Origin: Bacteroidales bacterium
Lineage (GTDB): Bacteria > Bacteroidota > Bacteroidia > Bacteroidales > UBA932
Length of the DNA: 26,540 nucleotides
Direction of reading: 5' to 3'
Assembly: GCA_017429205.1 (NCBI GenBank)
Contig: JAFRPH010000028.1
Span: 1 to 26,540, forward strand
Shown: positions 23,594-26,540 of the stretch, in pieces
Numbering within the stretch: position 1 is the first letter of the stretch
How the letters are laid out: each line of letters starts with the position of its first letter
Translations under genes and position numbers: made by a program
Notes under the pieces: model-generated
The model's input: the letters and a program-made list of their open reading frames with translations, nothing else
Told to the model about the DNA's origin: nothing
Database searches by the model: none

Positions 23594-23627
23594 AAGAAGT
23601 GAACCGAACGGCTCACTTCTTTTTTTT
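23594..23627. terminator. Bidirectional Rho-independent terminator between fabZ and DUF4293
   Basis: AAGAAGTGAACCG pairs with CGGCTCACTTCTT (one A-C mismatch) around a 2-nt loop, with an A-run before and eight T after. It works in both directions for the convergent genes. The DUF4293 reading frame ends inside it. Confidence 0.85.
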
Positions 23628-24059
23628 GCGATCCCGTTTCCGCGATTCCCGGATGCGGTAGGCGCTCTCGACCATCAGCTGGTCCTGCAAGCAGCCGCGC
23701 GCTGCGAGGAAGTCGCAGAGGGTGGAAATGAGCGGGAAGATGACGGTCCACTTGAAGGCCACGTTCTCCGGCGCCGTGAAAAAGAAATACGCGAGCCAGC
23801 CCGTCATGCCCAGGGCGACGAGCCCCGAGAGGGTGGCGAGGCGCATCTGCAGGATGCGGACCTTGAAGGTGACGAGTGCGAGGACGGTCATCGCGAAAAG
23901 GACCCCCAGCAGGATGCCGAAATAGGGCTTCTGGATCTGCAGGTAAGTCACGTACTGCATCCCGTCGGGCGCGGTGATGGTGTAGGCGTCACTGAAGAAC
24001 AGGATGAACAGGAGGGCGGTGGAGACCGCCAGATATAGGGTTTGGATACGCTGCCACAT
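23613..24059 (-). CDS. DUF4293 family membrane protein
   Basis: 148 residues, ATG 24059 to TGA 23613. MWQRIQTLYLAVSTALLFILFF is the typical N-terminus of DUF4293, a small four-helix membrane protein found mainly in Bacteroidota with no known function. Helices are at about 8-24, 46-64, 70-93 and 100-122. The C-terminal YRIRESRKRDRKKKK is strongly basic; the last lysines are encoded by the A-run and stem of the terminator at 23594-23627. It is divergent from the nucleoside phosphorylase gene. Confidence 0.85.
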   Translation of the reverse strand: MWQRIQTLYLAVSTALLFILFFSDAYTITAPDGMQYVTYLQIQKPYFGILLGVLFAMTVLALVTFKVRILQMRLATLSGLVALGMTGWLAYFFFTAPENVAFKWTVIFPLISTLCDFLAARGCLQDQLMVESAYRIRESRKRDRKKKK

Positions 24060-24067
24060 AGGTCAAT

Positions 24068-24083
24068 TATTTGTACAAATATA
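24068..24083 (-). promoter_or_regulatory. DUF4293 -7 box overlapping a 14-bp palindrome
   Basis: The -7 box TATATTTG (minus strand, 24076-24083) overlaps the perfect palindrome TATTTGTACAAATA (24068-24081). The palindrome would lie across the transcript start and is a candidate operator. Confidence 0.55.
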
Positions 24084-24104
24084 GGATAAATCGGCGGAAA
24101 AAAC

Positions 24105-24112
24105 TATATTTG
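24105..24112 (+). promoter_or_regulatory. -7 box for the nucleoside phosphorylase
   Basis: TATATTTG, 25 nt before ATG 24138, in the divergent region shared with DUF4293. No -33 TTG is seen. Confidence 0.6.
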
Positions 24113-24137
24113 TCTTCCATCACATAATTGATCAGCC

Positions 24138-25022
24138 ATGAGAATCCCTGAATCCGAACTCATCATCAACGGCGACGGCTCCGTGTTCCACATCCACCTG
24201 AAGCCTGAAGAACTGGCCGACAACGTCATCCTCGTGGGCGACCCCGGCCGTGTCGACATGATCGCCGAAATGCTGGAAGACATCGAGTTCCGGCACGCCT
24301 CCCGCGAGTTCGTCTCCGTCACCGGCCGGCGGAACGGCAAGCGCATCACCCTCCTTTCCCATGGCATCGGCCCCGACAACATCGACATCGTGATGACCGA
24401 GCTGGACGCCCTGGCGAACGTCGATTTCGCCACCCGCGAGGTCAAGCCCGTGCACAAGGCCCTGAACATCCTGCGCATCGGCACCTCCGGCGCCCTGCAC
24501 GCGGACATCCCCCTCGGCTCCTACATCCTCTCCCACTATTCCGTGGGCTTCGACGGCGTGATGAACTGGTACGCGCACCGCGACCAGGTCACCATCCCCG
24601 AGGTCGAGGAGGCCTTCAAGGCCCATATGAACTGGGAAAAGACCCTCCAGTCGCCCTATTTCGTGAAGGCGTCGGACAAGATCGTCGACCTGATGAAGGA
24701 CGTGACCGTCCCGGGCGTCACGATTTCCGCGCCGGGCTTCTACGGTCCGCAGGGCCGCGTGGTTCGCATCCCGCTGGCGATGCCCGAGATGCTGGAGCGG
24801 ATCGAGTCCTTCCGCTTCGAGGCGGGCGGCATGGAGCGCCGCATCACGAACTTCGAGATGGAGAGCGCCCCGCTCGCGGGCCTCTGCAAACTGCTCGGCC
24901 ACAACGCGTGCACCGTGTGCTGCGCCATCGCGAACCGCTATCTCCAGAGTTCCAATCCGGACTACAAGCCGCAGATCCGCAAGCTCGCGGAGATCGCGGT
25001 GGACCGGATGTCCACGCTCTAG
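24138..25022 (+). CDS. Uridine phosphorylase-like nucleoside phosphorylase
   Basis: 294 residues, ATG 24138 to TAG 25022. The enzyme cleaves a pyrimidine (possibly purine) nucleoside with phosphate to base and ribose-1-phosphate. The phosphate site VGDPGRVD (33-40), RIGTSGAL (113-120) and the ribose/base-binding TNFEMESAPL (237-246) are characteristic. The NFEMESA form resembles uridine phosphorylase NYEMESA. It is somewhat longer than E. coli Udp, with extra central sequence around MNWYAHRDQVTIPEVEEAF. Specificity for uridine is inferred. Its end is 3 nt from the convergent HAD gene. Confidence 0.9.
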   Translation: MRIPESELIINGDGSVFHIHLKPEELADNVILVGDPGRVDMIAEMLEDIEFRHASREFVSVTGRRNGKRITLLSHGIGPDNIDIVMTELDALANVDFATREVKPVHKALNILRIGTSGALHADIPLGSYILSHYSVGFDGVMNWYAHRDQVTIPEVEEAFKAHMNWEKTLQSPYFVKASDKIVDLMKDVTVPGVTISAPGFYGPQGRVVRIPLAMPEMLERIESFRFEAGGMERRITNFEMESAPLAGLCKLLGHNACTVCCAIANRYLQSSNPDYKPQIRKLAEIAVDRMSTL

Positions 25023-25025
25023 CCC

Positions 25026-25679
25026 CTATTGGAGGATCAGCGCCTCCAACTCGGCCGTCGTGTCCACCAGCGCGGTGGGCCGGAAGGCGGCGAGCTCTTC
25101 CCGCGAACGGAATCCCCAGGTGACGCCGACGGTATCGACCCCTGCGCCGATTCCGGTTTGCATGTCGACATTGGAATCGCCCACGTACAGGACCTCGTCC
25201 TTCGCGACCCCGGCGGCCTGCAGGCACAGGTTCACGATGCCCGGGTCCGGCTTGATGGGGAAGCCCTCCCGCTGGCCCAGGACGGCCACCCAGGCGAACT
25301 GCCCGAAGAAATGGCCGATGACGGTCTCCGCCCCTTCCTGGTACTTGTTGGACGCCACGGCGATCTGCACGCCGTGGGCGGTGATGTGCGCCAGGAGTTC
25401 CGGAATGCCGGGGTAGGGGTGCGTGAGGTCGCAGAGATGGACCCCGTAATGGGCCAGGAACAGCGCCCGCATCCGGTCGATGGTCTCCGGCGTGTCGCAG
25501 CCCGCCGGGACGGCGCCCTTGAACAGGTTCGTGATGCCGCGGCCGACGAGTTTGTAGAATTCGTCCCGCCGCCGCTCGGGGAATCCGAGGGTGCGCAGGG
25601 CGTGGTTCGTGGCGTTCCCCAGGTCCTCGATCGTGTCGAGCAGGGTTCCGTCCAGGTCGAAAATCACTAATTTTTTCAT
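25026..25679 (-). CDS. HAD-family phosphatase, phosphoglycolate phosphatase-like
   Basis: 217 residues from ATG 25679 (MKKLVIFDLDGTLLDT); upstream in-frame sequence has no ATG near the motif. HAD motifs: DLDGT (nucleophile Asp8, Asp10), VASNKYQ (motif II), KPDPGIV (Lys, motif III) and YVGDSNVDMQTG (motif IV). The helical cap after residue 15, with VGRGITNLF, is the subfamily C1 cap seen in Gph and PPase-type enzymes. Phosphoglycolate is a likely but unproven substrate. No obvious -7 box is seen for it, although it shares a mirrored leader sequence with the small gene at 25743. Confidence 0.9.
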   Translation of the reverse strand: MKKLVIFDLDGTLLDTIEDLGNATNHALRTLGFPERRRDEFYKLVGRGITNLFKGAVPAGCDTPETIDRMRALFLAHYGVHLCDLTHPYPGIPELLAHITAHGVQIAVASNKYQEGAETVIGHFFGQFAWVAVLGQREGFPIKPDPGIVNLCLQAAGVAKDEVLYVGDSNVDMQTGIGAGVDTVGVTWGFRSREELAAFRPTALVDTTAELEALILQ

Positions 25680-25682
25680 ATT

Positions 25683-25738
25683 GTACCGTTCTTTGGCACA
25701 AGGTGGCCGTACCTTTGCATCAGAAAACAAAACGGTAC
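25683..25738. promoter_or_regulatory. Mirror repeat around the divergent gph-like/small-ORF region
   Basis: GTACCGTT (25683-25690) and AACGGTAC (25731-25738) are perfect complements. In each direction AACGGTAC stands 3-4 nt before the ATG. The plus-strand -7 box TACCTTTG lies between, at 25710-25717. Confidence 0.5.
25710..25717 (+). promoter_or_regulatory. -7 box for the 41-residue ORF
   Basis: TACCTTTG followed by CA, 25 nt before ATG 25743, matching the consensus and the usual distance. No TTG is correctly spaced upstream. Confidence 0.55.
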
Positions 25739-25742
25739 TGCC

Positions 25743-25868
25743 ATGAGAAACACAGATTACAACATCGACGCCCTCGGTTCCTTCCTCTCCTCCGACGTCA
25801 CCTTCCAGGCCCTCAAGGACCTCATCGACGACCTCGGCCTCGAAGTGGAAAGCGTCTCCGAGTTATAG
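25743..25868 (+). CDS. Small acidic protein, 41 residues, unknown
   Basis: ATG 25743 to TAG 25868 gives 41 residues beginning MRNTDYNIDALGSFLSS and ending LGLEVESVSEL. It has a -7 box 25 nt upstream. Third codon positions are mostly C or G like the surrounding genes, so it looks like true coding sequence. The protein is acidic (several Asp and Glu, only Arg2 and one Lys), with a possible amphipathic helix FQALKDLIDDLG. There is no signal peptide or membrane segment. It ends 3 nt before the end of convergent clpC. I do not recognise the family. A small regulatory or adaptor protein, or a leader peptide, are all possible; none is shown. Confidence 0.65.
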   Translation: MRNTDYNIDALGSFLSSDVTFQALKDLIDDLGLEVESVSEL

Positions 25869-25871
25869 CCG

Positions 25872-26540
25872 CTAGGCTTTGAGCGTGACCGAGATGGACT
25901 CCTTGTCCGTCGACAGGCCCACCTTCAGCTCCCGCACGTCCGCCAGCTCCCCCTTGGAGCGGGAGACCAGGATGCGGTCGGAGATGATGAACTCGGCGAC
26001 GGGATCCTCGATATACTTGGTGATGGCCCGCTTCAGCGGCCTGGCCCCGTAGGCGGGGTCGTAGCCCGCCTCGGCCACGAAACGCTTCGCCGACGGGGTG
26101 ACCGTGATCCGGTAGCCCGCTTCCAGCGAACGCTTCTTCAGCCCCTTCAGCTCGATGTCGATGATGCGCTCGATATCCTCCCGGGACAGGGAGTTGAAAT
26201 AGATCTGCTCGTCCACGCGGTTGATGAATTCCGGCGGAAACGCCTTCTTCACGGCCTTGGCGACCACATTCTTCCGGTCGTCCTCCAGCTTTCTCCCGGC
26301 CGTCGCAAAACCGATTCCGTTCCCATATTCCTCCACTTCGCGGCTGCCCACGTTGGAGGTCATGATGACGATGGTGTTCTTGAAGTCCACTACGCGTCCG
26401 TTGCTGTCCGTGAGCCGGCCCTCGTCCATCACCTGCAGGAGCAGGTTGAAGATGTCGGGATGGGCCTTCTCGATCTCGTCCAGCAGCACCACGCAGTAGG
26501 GCTTGCGCCGCACCCGTTCCGAGAGCTGGCCGCCCTCCTC
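25872..26540 (-). CDS. clpC: ATP-dependent Clp protease ATP-binding subunit ClpC, 3' portion
   Basis: The frame is open from the window edge to TAG at 25872 (223 codons; N-terminus and first AAA+ domain are outside). EEGGQLSERVRRKPYCVVLLDEIEKAHPDIFNLLLQ contains the pore-adjacent region and Walker B (LLDEIE) of the second AAA+ domain. MTSNVGSRE, FPPEFINRVDEQIYF and YGARPLKRAI (sensor 2) follow. The wording matches ClpC rather than ClpB (MTSNVGS, and KAFPPEFINRVDE). It unfolds substrates for ClpP. ClpX is excluded by the C-terminal domain. Confidence 0.9.
   Translation of the reverse strand, partial: EEGGQLSERVRRKPYCVVLLDEIEKAHPDIFNLLLQVMDEGRLTDSNGRVVDFKNTIVIMTSNVGSREVEEYGNGIGFATAGRKLEDDRKNVVAKAVKKAFPPEFINRVDEQIYFNSLSREDIERIIDIELKGLKKRSLEAGYRITVTPSAKRFVAEAGYDPAYGARPLKRAITKYIEDPVAEFIISDRILVSRSKGELADVRELKVGLSTDKESISVTLKA

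Overview
The window is a gene-dense, GC-rich stretch of a Bacteroidota chromosome, most likely Bacteroidales (gut or rumen type). The evidence is promoter style and gene content. At least twelve intergenic or leader sites match the Bacteroidota -7 box TAnnTTTG. Most genes lack a clear Shine-Dalgarno. Family choices are also typical: tandem FKBP lipoproteins beside a DHH phosphoesterase, DUF3822 beside rsmD, DUF4293, a membrane LytTR protein, and a long acyl-CoA dehydrogenase behind etfBA. No rRNA, tRNA, CRISPR array, phage or transposase gene was seen. The genus cannot be fixed from this alone. No gap between genes exceeds 300 bases.

Layout. (1) 1-7180, minus strand: a GH3 lipoprotein glycosidase (cut by the window edge) and, upstream of it, a probable six-gene operon: DHH phosphoesterase, two FKBP-type lipoproteins, MATE exporter, cytidylate-kinase-like protein and serine hydrolase. 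(2) 7286-15983, plus strand: a membrane-anchored unknown, DUF3822, rsmD, cstA, a HerA/DUF853 ATPase with its own promoter inside cstA, then etfB-etfA-acyl-CoA dehydrogenase. A CoA-transferase/acetyl-CoA hydrolase family gene converges on this run. (3) 17328-19741, plus strand: mazG, prfA (RF1) and queF. (4) 19864-23585: a minus-strand LytTR membrane regulator divergent from fabH, followed by fabF-fabZ and a strong terminator. (5) 23613-26540: DUF4293 (minus) divergent from a uridine-phosphorylase-like gene, a phosphoglycolate-phosphatase-like HAD gene (minus) divergent from an unlisted 41-residue ORF, and the 3' end of clpC (minus).

Functional threads. The Etf-AcdH-CoA-transferase neighbourhood looks like a short-chain acyl-CoA (possibly butyrate-type) fermentation module. 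EtfB carries the KQVPDT-type N-terminus seen in bifurcating Etfs. fabH-fabF-fabZ supplies initiation, elongation and dehydration for fatty-acid synthesis. prfA-queF concerns translation and tRNA queuosine.

Most unusual signals. (a) An interspersed repeat family with TGTCATTCTGA / GTGAGAATCTA ends supplies stop codons, and in one place also a start codon, to flanking genes. (b) Three divergent gene pairs carry the same short sequence in mirror image directly before both start codons. (c) RF1 has Gln where the stop-codon-stacking His is expected. (d) A 41-residue acidic ORF has its own promoter. (e) Hairpins sit at translation starts.
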